Assembly (NCBI GenBank): GCA_050293315.1
Contig: JBNKMS010000002.1
Span: 1 to 64,000 of the forward strand
Reading direction: 5' to 3'
Source: CBFDBF01 sp050293315
Lineage (GTDB): Bacteria > Pseudomonadota > Gammaproteobacteria > Chromatiales > Chromatiaceae
Length of the DNA stretch: 64,000 bases
Part shown: one piece after another, positions 1-8,236 of the stretch
Position numbering within the stretch: the stretch's first letter is position 1
Layout of the letters: every line of letters begins with the position of its first letter
Program-made: the position numbers and the translations under genes
Notes under the pieces: model-generated
Seen by the model: only the letters and a program-made list of their open reading frames with translations
The model's database searches: none
What the model was told of the DNA's origin: nothing

Positions 1-40
1 GTACCGCGAAGCGGCAAGTCGTGGAGTGTCTTTTTCTTTC

Positions 41-74
41 GCCTATTTCTTTTGGACAAGCAAAAGAAATAGGC
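41..74. repeat. Perfect 14-bp inverted repeat (hairpin)
   Basis: Bases 41-54 (GCCTATTTCTTTTG) are exactly complementary to 61-74, with a 6-base loop (GACAAG). Outside it, a pyrimidine tract (30-40) faces a purine tract (95-108), so a longer imperfect stem is possible. Hairpins of this look recur in intergenic DNA of many gammaproteobacteria and often give rise to spurious protein predictions. Its role is unknown. Confidence 0.7.
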
Positions 75-152
75 TCGTAGCCTCTGCTGGGAAAAGAAAA
101 AGGGCTCTGAGCTTAAAAGGCTACGAAATTAACTACCAGAACTATTTAAAAC

Positions 153-211
153 CATTGGATCACGCGGTCATACCGCGTAGGCAGACAGGCTGCGAAACTT
201 ACTACCAATCT
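153..211 (+). repeat. Dispersed palindromic repeat, copy 1
   Basis: This 59-base stretch matches the reverse complement of 46527-46585 without gaps, 51 of 59 bases identical by my hand alignment. It starts CATTGGATCACGCGG and contains the hairpin CGCGGT-CAT-ACCGCG (163-177). In the other copy one base pair of that stem is changed on both sides (T-A to C-G). It looks like a small non-coding mobile or REP-like palindromic element. Confidence 0.65.
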
Positions 212-348
212 CTCAATTGAGAGGCGAAATAACCGCAGAGGCTGCAAAACTGGTTACCGGATATGAAACAGACATCATATCCATGCGGCGCAATGCCCGT
301 TGGTTATTGCGCCCTACGACCTAGCAGGGAGGGGATAATGTAGGGTTT

Positions 349-552
349 TTAACCCCTACCAACATAGATAAATCCGGCGCTCTCTATCGCCTGTTTAATC
401 AATCGATCGTCATCCACCCCATCGACGCTAACCAAACCCTTCTCCAGATCAACTTCAACAGCGGCACCGGGGGCCACGCCCTTGATCGCCTTTTCAACCG
501 AACTGGCACAACCGCCACAGCTCATACCATCTACTCTATATCTGTTTGTCAT
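349..552 (-). CDS. copZ: Copper chaperone, HMA-domain protein (CopZ-like)
   Basis: A 67-residue protein made of a single heavy-metal-associated domain with the metal-binding motif GMSCGGC (Cys12 and Cys15), followed by the usual beta-alpha-beta pattern. Proteins of this family carry Cu(I) in the cytosol and hand it to CopA or to copper-responsive regulators. It lies 14 bases downstream of copA on the same strand, so the two are probably co-transcribed, which supports a copper role. A mercury or other soft-metal carrier is the alternative, less likely given its neighbour. Confidence 0.85.
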   Translation of the reverse strand: MTNRYRVDGMSCGGCASSVEKAIKGVAPGAAVEVDLEKGLVSVDGVDDDRLIKQAIESAGFIYVGRG

Positions 553-566
553 CTCACACCCTCATG

Positions 567-2963
567 TTAAAACTGCCGCCGTAGCAGCAGGGAGTTGCTG
601 ACCACGCTGACCGATGACATCGCCATGGCCGCCCCGGCTATGACTGGATTCAACCAACCAAGGGCGGCCAATGGGATCGCGATGACATTATAGATCAGCG
701 CCCAAAACAGATTCTGCCTGATTTTGTTGTAGGTGGCGGAAGAGATATCAATGGTATCGAGCAGCAACCGTGGATCCGGGCGCATAAGGGTGATCCCGGC
801 GGTATGCATGGCCACATCTGTACCGCTACCCATGGCGATACCAACATCGGCCGCCGCCATTGCCGGGGCGTCATTTACCCCGTCACCCACCATTGCAACC
901 CTGCGACCAGCACTGCGCAGCCGCTCCACCTCTGCCGCCTTGTCTCCTGGCAGCACCTCCGCAACCACCTGCTCTATTCCGGCTGCAGCGGCCACCGCCT
1001 GGGCGGCGTGAGGGTTATCACCGGTCAGTATCACCACCTGTAGTCCGCGTTCTCTTATACTATCGACCAGCTCACGCATGCCGGGACGTAGCGGATCGCT
1101 CACTGCGATGTAACCAAGAGGGCCGCCCTCCGCCCCCGGCTGTGCCACCCACAAAATGCTCTTGCCGTCCGCCTCAAGCCCATCTGCCGTAGCCGCCAGA
1201 TGTCCAATATCCACCCCCTGTTGCTGCATCAAACGACGGCTGCCGACAAGCAGCTCTCTGCCCCCGACCCGGGCAGACAGGCCAAGTCCCGGCAAGCTGG
1301 AGAAGTCATCTATGGGTAGCAGCTCGATCCCCTCCTCCGCGGCATGCGCCAACACGGCAAGCGCCAGAGGGTGTTCACTCCCCTGCTGAGCAGATGCCGC
1401 AAGCTGTATCAGCCCCCGGATATCACCATCAGCGGCAACCAGCCGGTTCACACTGGGAGAGCCCTGTGTCAGGGTGCCGGTCTTGTCGAAGACGATGGTA
1501 TCACTGCGATGGGCCTGCTCCAGTGCCTCTATATCCTTGATCAGGATACCGTAGCGTGCGGCTACACCGGTCCCCACCATTATTGCGGTCGGGGTGGCTA
1601 ACCCCAGGGCACAGGGACAGGCAATCACCAATACAGATACCGCAGCCAGAAAGGCCCTGTCTGTATCGCCGGCAAACAGCCACCAGCCGAGAAACGCTAG
1701 TATGGCAACTATCGTAACCACCGGGACGAAGATAGCGACAACCCGATCCAGTAAACGCTCCAGCGGGGCCCTACTGGCCTGCGCACTCTCCACCAGGCGG
1801 ATAATCCTCGCCAGGGTGGATTCAGCACCTACCGCAGTCACCCGCAGCCGTAACATACCGTCACCATTGATAGAGCCACCGGTTACGTTGTCACCTTCCG
1901 CTTTGCTTACCGGCATACTCTCACCGGTGAGCATCGACTCATTCAGCTGACTCACCCCGCTTATGACCACCCCATCCACCGGCACCCGCTCACCCGGGCG
2001 CACCACCACCACCTCATCCGTGCAGACACTCTCGACCGGCACCTCTATGATCACTCCCTCCCTTTCGACTCGCGCCATCTCGGGACGCAGATCCATCAAG
2101 GCCCGTATGGCTGCAGTAGCGCTCTGTTTAGCCCGCCCCTCCATCCACTTACCAAGCAGAACCAGGGTGATCACCATAGCGGATGCCTCAAAATAGAGGT
2201 GGCCACTACCGCTAAAGGTTACCCAACTACTCAATCCCCAGGCAGCACTGGTCCCCATCACCACCAACAGATCCATATTGCCGGCACCGCCGCGCAGCGA
2301 TCTGAAGGCCCCGGTGTAAAAATGCCAGCCGATCCAGAACTGCACTATGGTGGCCAGTACAAACTGCACCCAAGGTGGTAGGGCCAGCTCGATGCCAAAT
2401 GGCATCAGCAGCATAGGGAGCGCAATGGGGGTGGTCAGAAGTATCGAGAGTAGCAACCTTAGCAGTTCACGACGCCTGACCCTGGCGATCCGCTGCTCCT
2501 CCCTGGCCCGCATCTCTGCAGAGGTCTCTAACAGTGCTGGTTCATATCCGGCCTGGGTGATGGTGTCCATGGCCTGTTCCGGCTCCGACATACCTCTGGG
2601 GGCCGTTATGGTCGCCCGCTCGGTCGCCAGATTGACCACCGCCCGCTCTACCCACGGCAGGCTTGATAACAGCCGCTGCAGACGGCTTGAGCAGCTGGCA
2701 CAGGTCATGCCGTTAATCTTCAGATCCAGTGACTCCATCGGCACGGAGAAGCCGGCTTGGTCGATGGCTGCTACCAGATCAGGCAATTTGATCTCTGCCG
2801 AATCTATCTCCAGGCTGACCATTTCGCCGGCCAGAGAGACATCTACCGCCACCACCCCATCCAGCTCTGCAAGGACCCGCTGCAGACGACTGGAGCAGGC
2901 GGCGCAGGTCATCCCCTCCACCGGGAGTCTCACACTAAGCTGTTTGCTCTGGCTGTTTTGCAT
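567..2963 (-). CDS. copA: Copper-exporting P1B-type ATPase CopA
   Basis: A 798-residue P-type ATPase that pumps Cu(I) out of the cytoplasm. Two N-terminal HMA domains carry GMTCAAC (Cys20, Cys23) and GMTCASC (Cys88, Cys91). Eight membrane helices follow, with the transmembrane CPC metal site at 449-451, the phosphorylated aspartate in DKTGT (Asp493), and the GDGVNDAPA hinge motif near the C-terminus. The CPC motif and the paired HMA domains mark the copper subgroup. The ATG at 2963 has an AGGA ribosome site 7 bases upstream. It leads a two-gene unit with the copper chaperone and is divergent from hemH. I see no clear CueR operator in the 98-base gap. Confidence 0.95.
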   Translation of the reverse strand: MQNSQSKQLSVRLPVEGMTCAACSSRLQRVLAELDGVVAVDVSLAGEMVSLEIDSAEIKLPDLVAAIDQAGFSVPMESLDLKINGMTCASCSSRLQRLLSSLPWVERAVVNLATERATITAPRGMSEPEQAMDTITQAGYEPALLETSAEMRAREEQRIARVRRRELLRLLLSILLTTPIALPMLLMPFGIELALPPWVQFVLATIVQFWIGWHFYTGAFRSLRGGAGNMDLLVVMGTSAAWGLSSWVTFSGSGHLYFEASAMVITLVLLGKWMEGRAKQSATAAIRALMDLRPEMARVEREGVIIEVPVESVCTDEVVVVRPGERVPVDGVVISGVSQLNESMLTGESMPVSKAEGDNVTGGSINGDGMLRLRVTAVGAESTLARIIRLVESAQASRAPLERLLDRVVAIFVPVVTIVAILAFLGWWLFAGDTDRAFLAAVSVLVIACPCALGLATPTAIMVGTGVAARYGILIKDIEALEQAHRSDTIVFDKTGTLTQGSPSVNRLVAADGDIRGLIQLAASAQQGSEHPLALAVLAHAAEEGIELLPIDDFSSLPGLGLSARVGGRELLVGSRRLMQQQGVDIGHLAATADGLEADGKSILWVAQPGAEGGPLGYIAVSDPLRPGMRELVDSIRERGLQVVILTGDNPHAAQAVAAAAGIEQVVAEVLPGDKAAEVERLRSAGRRVAMVGDGVNDAPAMAAADVGIAMGSGTDVAMHTAGITLMRPDPRLLLDTIDISSATYNKIRQNLFWALIYNVIAIPLAALGWLNPVIAGAAMAMSSVSVVSNSLLLRRQF

Positions 2964-3061
2964 CGGCCGTCCTGGTTGCGTTCAGTCTCTCCAAAAAACT
3001 ATATCTATATTTAGGGTACACTACAGATAACCACTAATATACATACAGCAATCAAGGCAAT

Positions 3062-4060
3062 ATGCGCTATATAGGCCCCCAACCTTCAGACTCGCAGCCA
3101 CAGAAGCATGGCATTCTGCTGGTAAATCTCGGTAGCCCCGATTCGCCTGAGGTAGGGGATGTACGCCGCTATCTGGCTGAGTTTCTCAGCGATCCGAGGA
3201 TCGTAGAGAGACCGAGGATCCTGTGGTGGCCGATCCTACATGGCATCATCCTGCGCACCCGGCCAAAGCATTCAGCAGCAGCCTATCGCAAGATCTGGAC
3301 CGAGGCCGGCTCACCCCTTTTGGCCATATCGCAACGACAACGGGATGCACTGCAGCATGAGCTGGAGCAGCGATCACCCGGGAGATTCAGGGTGGAACTG
3401 GCCATGCGCTACGGCAACCCATCGATTGCCTCCGGCTTGGAGCAGCTACGGCAGGCCAATGCCAAACATATAACAATACTGCCCCTATATCCCCAATACT
3501 CTGCAACCACCACCGGTTCCACTGTTGATGCGGTAACGGCAACCCTGCGCCAGTGGCGCTGGTTACCAGAGCTGCGATTCATCACCCACTACCACAATAA
3601 CCAGGGCTATATTGACGCCCTGGCTGCAGCGGTACATCGCTACTGGCAGCAACATGGAGAGCCTGAGAGGCTACTGCTCTCTTTCCACGGCATCCCCCAA
3701 GAGTACGCCGATGCCGGCGACCCCTACCATGAGGAGTGTTACACCACGGCCAAGATGCTGGCCACCAAGCTTGGGATCGATCCGGATCGCTGGCAGCTGA
3801 CCTTCCAGTCCCGCCTGGGACGCCAACAGTGGCTACAGCCCTATACCAGCCAGACACTGCAGCAGTTGGGGCGTGCCAAGACCAAAAGCGTCCACGTGAT
3901 CTGCCCTGGCTTTGCTAGTGACTGCCTGGAGACCCTGGAGGAGATTGAAATGGAGAACAGGACCATTTTCCAGCAGGCTGGTGGTGGTGGCTACCACTAT
4001 ATTCCCGCCCTGAATGATGACCCAGCGCACATAATGCTGCTGGCCAATCTGGTAACGTAA
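3062..4060 (+). CDS. hemH: Ferrochelatase
   Basis: A 332-residue ferrochelatase, the last enzyme of protoheme synthesis, inserting Fe(II) into protoporphyrin IX. The N-terminal motif LLVNLGSPDSP and the active-site segment LSFHGIP (His209) are present, as is the C-terminal LETLEEIEMEN segment with the conserved glutamate. Length is normal for bacterial HemH. It stands alone and diverges from copA. Free copper is known to interfere with heme synthesis in some bacteria, so the placement beside copper efflux may be meaningful, but this is only inference. Confidence 0.95.
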   Translation: MRYIGPQPSDSQPQKHGILLVNLGSPDSPEVGDVRRYLAEFLSDPRIVERPRILWWPILHGIILRTRPKHSAAAYRKIWTEAGSPLLAISQRQRDALQHELEQRSPGRFRVELAMRYGNPSIASGLEQLRQANAKHITILPLYPQYSATTTGSTVDAVTATLRQWRWLPELRFITHYHNNQGYIDALAAAVHRYWQQHGEPERLLLSFHGIPQEYADAGDPYHEECYTTAKMLATKLGIDPDRWQLTFQSRLGRQQWLQPYTSQTLQQLGRAKTKSVHVICPGFASDCLETLEEIEMENRTIFQQAGGGGYHYIPALNDDPAHIMLLANLVT

Positions 4061-4227
4061 AAAAATAGGCACAGTAACAATATTATCACCTTAAGTTTTG
4101 CCGTACCTGAACGCTATTGTGATCTATATCGTTTACTGCTAACTTATAGTTATGGGATTTTAATTCCATAGCGGCTCCATAAATCAATAACTATAGGGAG
4201 ATTACTGCCAGGTACTTTTCTATAATA

Positions 4228-5223
4228 ATGAACCGCAGCTTCTTTAGCACCTTTCGTGACTACCAGGAGATCTCGGTCAGATATGACGCTGAACATCTCG
4301 CCGTCTGGTGCTATTTCAACCCATCACCCCGCCCCTGTTTCTCTACTCAGATGCTGCAAGAAATTTTGCAGATGCAGCATAGTATCATTGACTATTTTAA
4401 GACCCTTGATCCAAATTCAAATTCCGACCCACTTATACGTTACGTAATATATTGCTCGCAATTGCCTGGAATTTACAATCTAGGTGGAGATTTGGCACTC
4501 TTCAGAGACCTGATAGAAAAGCGAGAACGGCAGCAACTGCTCGAATATGCAAAGCTATGTATAGATGCAGTCTACCTCAACGCAACCAGCATGGGTCTCC
4601 CTGTCACCACTATCTCCCTGGTTGAAGGCACAGCCCTGGGGGGCGGCTTTGAGACCGCCATCTCTAGTAACGTCTTGATAGCCACTGAAGAGTCGGAGAT
4701 GGGGTTTCCGGAGATACGCTTCAACCTCTTCCCCGGCATGGGGGCCTACAGCCTGCTCGCCCGCATGTGTGACCTCACCACCACCGAGAAAATCATACAT
4801 ACGGGGAATATCTATAGCGCTAGAGAGCTATATGACATGGGGATTGTGAATCATGTAGCCGAGAGTGGCACCGGCCCTGAGAGCGTGGAGAGATATATGC
4901 GGAGACACCGGCGTGTGGGCAATGGCCACCGGGCGCTGCAGAGGGTGAAACAGCGCTATAATCCGCTACAATATAAGGAGTTATCAGATATTGTTGAGAT
5001 ATGGGTCGATGCCGCCATGCGGCTGGAGCAGAAGGACCTCAATATGATAGATAGGCTGGTGCAGGCGCAACAACAGAAGATATTGCCAGATGGTGAGCGG
5101 GCAATCCTGAGGACCAGGCAGGAGCGCCGCATCGGTATGACGGACGACCTCTTCCCCCTGGAGAGCTGGTCAGGTGAAACTGTAGAGCGTGACAGGCGCA
5201 AAGATACTGATCGCCGTTCGTAA
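4228..5223 (+). CDS. rpfF: RpfF-like DSF synthase (crotonase superfamily)
   Basis: A 331-residue crotonase-fold protein. It keeps the two glutamates that RpfF/DSF synthases use as thioesterase and dehydratase: Glu142 in GGGFETA and Glu162 in MGFPEIRFN, 20 residues apart as in Xanthomonas RpfF (141 and 161). The segment FNLFPGMGAYSLLAR is also typical of RpfF rather than of fatty-acid-oxidation hydratases. The family makes cis-2-unsaturated fatty acid signals from acyl-ACP. The next gene, 27 bases on, encodes a membrane PAS-GGDEF-EAL protein, reminiscent of the rpfF-rpfR pair of Burkholderia. The C-terminal 60 residues are charged and less familiar. The ATG has no strong ribosome site. A plain enoyl-CoA hydratase is the alternative. 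Confidence 0.8.
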   Translation: MNRSFFSTFRDYQEISVRYDAEHLAVWCYFNPSPRPCFSTQMLQEILQMQHSIIDYFKTLDPNSNSDPLIRYVIYCSQLPGIYNLGGDLALFRDLIEKRERQQLLEYAKLCIDAVYLNATSMGLPVTTISLVEGTALGGGFETAISSNVLIATEESEMGFPEIRFNLFPGMGAYSLLARMCDLTTTEKIIHTGNIYSARELYDMGIVNHVAESGTGPESVERYMRRHRRVGNGHRALQRVKQRYNPLQYKELSDIVEIWVDAAMRLEQKDLNMIDRLVQAQQQKILPDGERAILRTRQERRIGMTDDLFPLESWSGETVERDRRKDTDRRS

Positions 5224-5250
5224 ATGGAATAAATATTCAAAGAATAGGCC

Positions 5251-7602
5251 ATGCAAAAGACCGATATTGAAAATTTCATCACGAGAGAGCGACTCGATCA
5301 GCTATACAGTGTTGCAAATACAGCCTCGTACACCATCCTGCTTGTATGTACCGTCTATCTGGCAGTTATTTACGACATGTTTGACTGGAAACCACTACTT
5401 ATATGGTATCTGGTACTGATTTTCTCCCTTGCTTTACGAATAACGTTCACTCAGTTATATAGAAGAGCGGACAAGGACTCACTTTCTCCAGAGTTTTGGC
5501 TCTGGTTATTTCGATTTGGTGTGTTTTTCGCCGGCCTGACGGTTGGCAGCCTGAATATATTTTTCTTCCCAGTAGACTCTCTACCCTACTTACTATTGGC
5601 AATAATGGTGCCATACGGTATTACAGCAGGGGCAGCTGGCATTTTAGTGGACATGGTATCTGTAGTCACTTATTCAGTGACTCTTATGGCGCCAGTAATC
5701 TATCAGTCTTTGTCTTTCGCCCATGATGAATACATGGGAACCGGCATTCTATCTTGCGCCCTGCTTGGTTTTTTCATTAAGTTCAGTAGAGAACATATTC
5801 AAACCTTTGTCCTAAATACACGACTATTACATGAGAACAAGTCTCTAGTAGATGATCTGCAACAGGAGAAAAACAGGCTCGACAGCCGTTTGGGACGTAT
5901 TCTTAACCACAGCTCCAACGAGATCTTTGTGGTAAACGCCCACAACCTGAAGTGCATACAGGTAAACAAGGGAGCAATTGAAAACCTAGGTTATAGTGAA
6001 TCTGAACTCAAAGATATCAACATTCTAGATATCTTTACCGGGCTGGACCGCGACTCATTTCGCGAACTACTCCAACCCCTGATGGACGGCCACCAGGAGA
6101 TCGCCGTATATAGAGGCACCAACAAGCGCCGCGATAACTCCACCTACCCGGTTGCGGCCAGGATGCAGCTGCAGCTCAAGGATGACCCTCCAGCCATCAT
6201 CATTATCGCGGAGGACACTACAGAGATCGACAAACGGGAAGAGAAGCTCATCTATCAGGCCAACTTTGATCAACTGACCGGGCTGCCAAATCGCCACTAT
6301 ATGCAACAACACATGGATGCCGCATGCGTACGGGCAAAACGACACAAACAGAAGATAGCGCTGCTGTTTATTGACCTCGACAACTTTAAGGACATCAATG
6401 ATACCCTTGGCCACAGGATAGGAGATGAGCTACTACGGCAGACCGCAAGACGCATCAAAGAACTACTGCGTGCAAGCGATACACCGGCTCGTACCGGTGG
6501 TGATGAGTTTATGGTCATGCTGGAGGGCCTGACACAACAGACCAATGCCGAAGACGTGGCCAACAAGCTGGCCGACAATTTTCGGCAGCCCTTCATGATC
6601 GAGCAGCATGAGATCTTCAGCACCGTAAGTATCGGCATCAGCATGTACCCTGATGATGGTGAGTCCATGGAAGACCTTATGCAGCATGCAGATATAGCGA
6701 TGTATAACGTTAAACAGAGCGGTCGTAACGATTTCCGCTTCTTCTCCGGTGAGATGCGCAACATCTCAGACGAACAGGCAAAGATAGCCAGCCACCTGCG
6801 GCACGCGCTGGAGAGAGAAGAACTCAACGTCTACTTCCAACCCAAGGTCAATCTGATAACAGGCCGTATCGAGGGGGCCGAGGCACTGCTACGCTGGACC
6901 GATAGCGAACTGGGTGTAATAAGCCCTGACCAGTTTATCCCTATGGCCGAAAACATGGGGATTATTAAGGAGATCGGGGCCTGGGTCCTGTCAGTTGCCT
7001 GCCAGGAGGCCGCTAACTGGCAACATATATACCCACACCCATTCCATGTCTCGGTAAATATCTCACCCCGACAATTCCGCTCCGGCAACCTGTTGGACGA
7101 TGTTGACAGGGCATTGGTAACGAGTGGGCTCAGGTGTGATCAATTGGAGCTGGAGATCACTGAGAGCCTGTTGATGCACAGCTCAGACACGACCATTGCG
7201 ATCCTGGGAGAGCTGCGAGAGCGCGGTATCAGTCTGGCCATGGATGATTTTGGCACTGGATACTCATCTCTGAGCTACCTCAAGCACTTCCCCCTGCAGA
7301 TACTGAAGATAGATCGCAGCTTCATCAACGATCTGGAAAACAGCGATGACAGCAGGACACTGGTCAGCGCCATAATATCCATGGCCCAGAGTCTGAAGAT
7401 GGACGTAGTAGCAGAGGGTATAGAGACCAGGGCGCAGCTCGACTTCTGCCGTCAACACAACGTCCAGACCGCTCAGGGATATCTCTTCAGCAAGCCGCTG
7501 TCGATACAGGAGCACACATCGCTACTGCAATACGCCCCTGACGCCTACAAGACCATAGTAACCCACTACGACACGACTGAGATGCAGTCATACTTCGCCT
7601 GA
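5251..7602 (+). CDS. Six-TM sensor PAS-GGDEF-EAL protein (c-di-GMP turnover)
   Basis: A 783-residue membrane protein. Six predicted membrane helices lie near residues 26-42, 49-66, 84-106, 111-132, 135-153 and 161-178. A coiled coil (180-215) and a PAS domain (216-335) follow, then a GGDEF domain with intact GGDEF (417-421) and an intact inhibitory site RASD five residues before it, then an EAL domain with EALLRW and the loop DDFGTGYSSLSYL. Both catalytic domains therefore look competent to make and break c-di-GMP. It sits 27 bases downstream of the RpfF-like synthase, so the two are probably one operon. I infer that it may sense the fatty-acid signal, through the membrane helices or the PAS domain. 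The N-terminal domain matches no sensor family that I can name. Confidence 0.85.
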   Translation: MQKTDIENFITRERLDQLYSVANTASYTILLVCTVYLAVIYDMFDWKPLLIWYLVLIFSLALRITFTQLYRRADKDSLSPEFWLWLFRFGVFFAGLTVGSLNIFFFPVDSLPYLLLAIMVPYGITAGAAGILVDMVSVVTYSVTLMAPVIYQSLSFAHDEYMGTGILSCALLGFFIKFSREHIQTFVLNTRLLHENKSLVDDLQQEKNRLDSRLGRILNHSSNEIFVVNAHNLKCIQVNKGAIENLGYSESELKDINILDIFTGLDRDSFRELLQPLMDGHQEIAVYRGTNKRRDNSTYPVAARMQLQLKDDPPAIIIIAEDTTEIDKREEKLIYQANFDQLTGLPNRHYMQQHMDAACVRAKRHKQKIALLFIDLDNFKDINDTLGHRIGDELLRQTARRIKELLRASDTPARTGGDEFMVMLEGLTQQTNAEDVANKLADNFRQPFMIEQHEIFSTVSIGISMYPDDGESMEDLMQHADIAMYNVKQSGRNDFRFFSGEMRNISDEQAKIASHLRHALEREELNVYFQPKVNLITGRIEGAEALLRWTDSELGVISPDQFIPMAENMGIIKEIGAWVLSVACQEAANWQHIYPHPFHVSVNISPRQFRSGNLLDDVDRALVTSGLRCDQLELEITESLLMHSSDTTIAILGELRERGISLAMDDFGTGYSSLSYLKHFPLQILKIDRSFINDLENSDDSRTLVSAIISMAQSLKMDVVAEGIETRAQLDFCRQHNVQTAQGYLFSKPLSIQEHTSLLQYAPDAYKTIVTHYDTTEMQSYFA

Positions 7603-7621
7603 TAAGCGGTTTAACCCTCGG

Positions 7622-8236
7622 TCAATCGTCTCCCCAACGCCCCATCAAATCGTGCTCAATGCCTAGCTGATCAAGTACCCGCGCCACCATATAATCAACC
7701 AGATCTTCCACTCTTTGCGGCCGATTATAAAAGCCTGGGCTGGCAGGCATGGTGACCACTCCGAGCCGCGCCAGCTTCAACATGTTCTCCAGGTGGATGG
7801 CAGAGAGCGGGGTCTCCCTTATCATCAGGATCAGCTTGCGTTGCTCTTTCAGCATCACATCGGCCGCCCGCTCTATTAGACTGTTACTGGCGCCGTTGGC
7901 AATAGCAGAGAGGGTGCCAACGGTGCAGGGAGCCACCACCATCGCATCAGGAGGATTCGATCCGCTGGCCACCGGGGCGCTCCACTCATCCTGGCCAAAC
8001 AGTCGCAGCTGCCCCTCTTGCGCATGCAGCAGCTCCTGCAGCATATGCTGTGCCTCTCTTAGTTCGGCTGGGAGTTGGATCCCTGTCTCCAGCGGTAACA
8101 CTACCTCTCCCGCACTGGAGAGCATCAGATAGACCCTGTGGCCCTTCTGCAGCAGACACTCCAGCAGGCGCATCCCGTAGACACTGCCGGAAGCTCCGGT
8201 GATGGCCACCGCTATTGTTTGTGGGTGATCATTCAT
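7622..8236 (-). CDS. ubiX: Flavin prenyltransferase UbiX
   Basis: A 204-residue flavoprotein of the UbiX/Pad1 family. It attaches a dimethylallyl group to FMN, making the prenyl-FMN cofactor used by the UbiD decarboxylase in ubiquinone synthesis. The N-terminal AVAITGASGSVYGMRLLE is the FMN-binding start of the family, and MIRETPLSAIHLENM and MPASPGFYNRP are its conserved later motifs. Its ATG overlaps the mpl stop codon by four bases (ATGA), so translation is probably coupled. No ubiD is in the window. Confidence 0.93.
   Translation of the reverse strand: MNDHPQTIAVAITGASGSVYGMRLLECLLQKGHRVYLMLSSAGEVVLPLETGIQLPAELREAQHMLQELLHAQEGQLRLFGQDEWSAPVASGSNPPDAMVVAPCTVGTLSAIANGASNSLIERAADVMLKEQRKLILMIRETPLSAIHLENMLKLARLGVVTMPASPGFYNRPQRVEDLVDYMVARVLDQLGIEHDLMGRWGDD

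Larger units (their letters stand above)
1..348. other. Gene-free region with hairpins and repeat modules
   Basis: No convincing gene is present; the one open frame here (26-220) is low complexity and runs through a hairpin. The stretch holds a perfect 14-bp hairpin (41-74), a copy of a dispersed palindromic repeat (153-211), and three loosely similar modules of the form AGGCTRCRAAAYT followed by a TACC-like end (near 118, 188 and 239). It lies downstream of the copper chaperone gene. I see no promoter or RNA gene that I can support. Confidence 0.6.

Noticed and set aside
26..220. A 64-codon open frame in the first 220 bases
   Set aside because: It is read through a hairpin and a dispersed repeat, has low-complexity composition and no family match. 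It looks like a spurious frame.
4228..5223. Annotating the crotonase as a fatty-acid-oxidation enoyl-CoA hydratase
   Set aside because: The paired glutamates and the FNLFPGMGAYS segment fit RpfF better, and its neighbour is a c-di-GMP protein rather than beta-oxidation genes.
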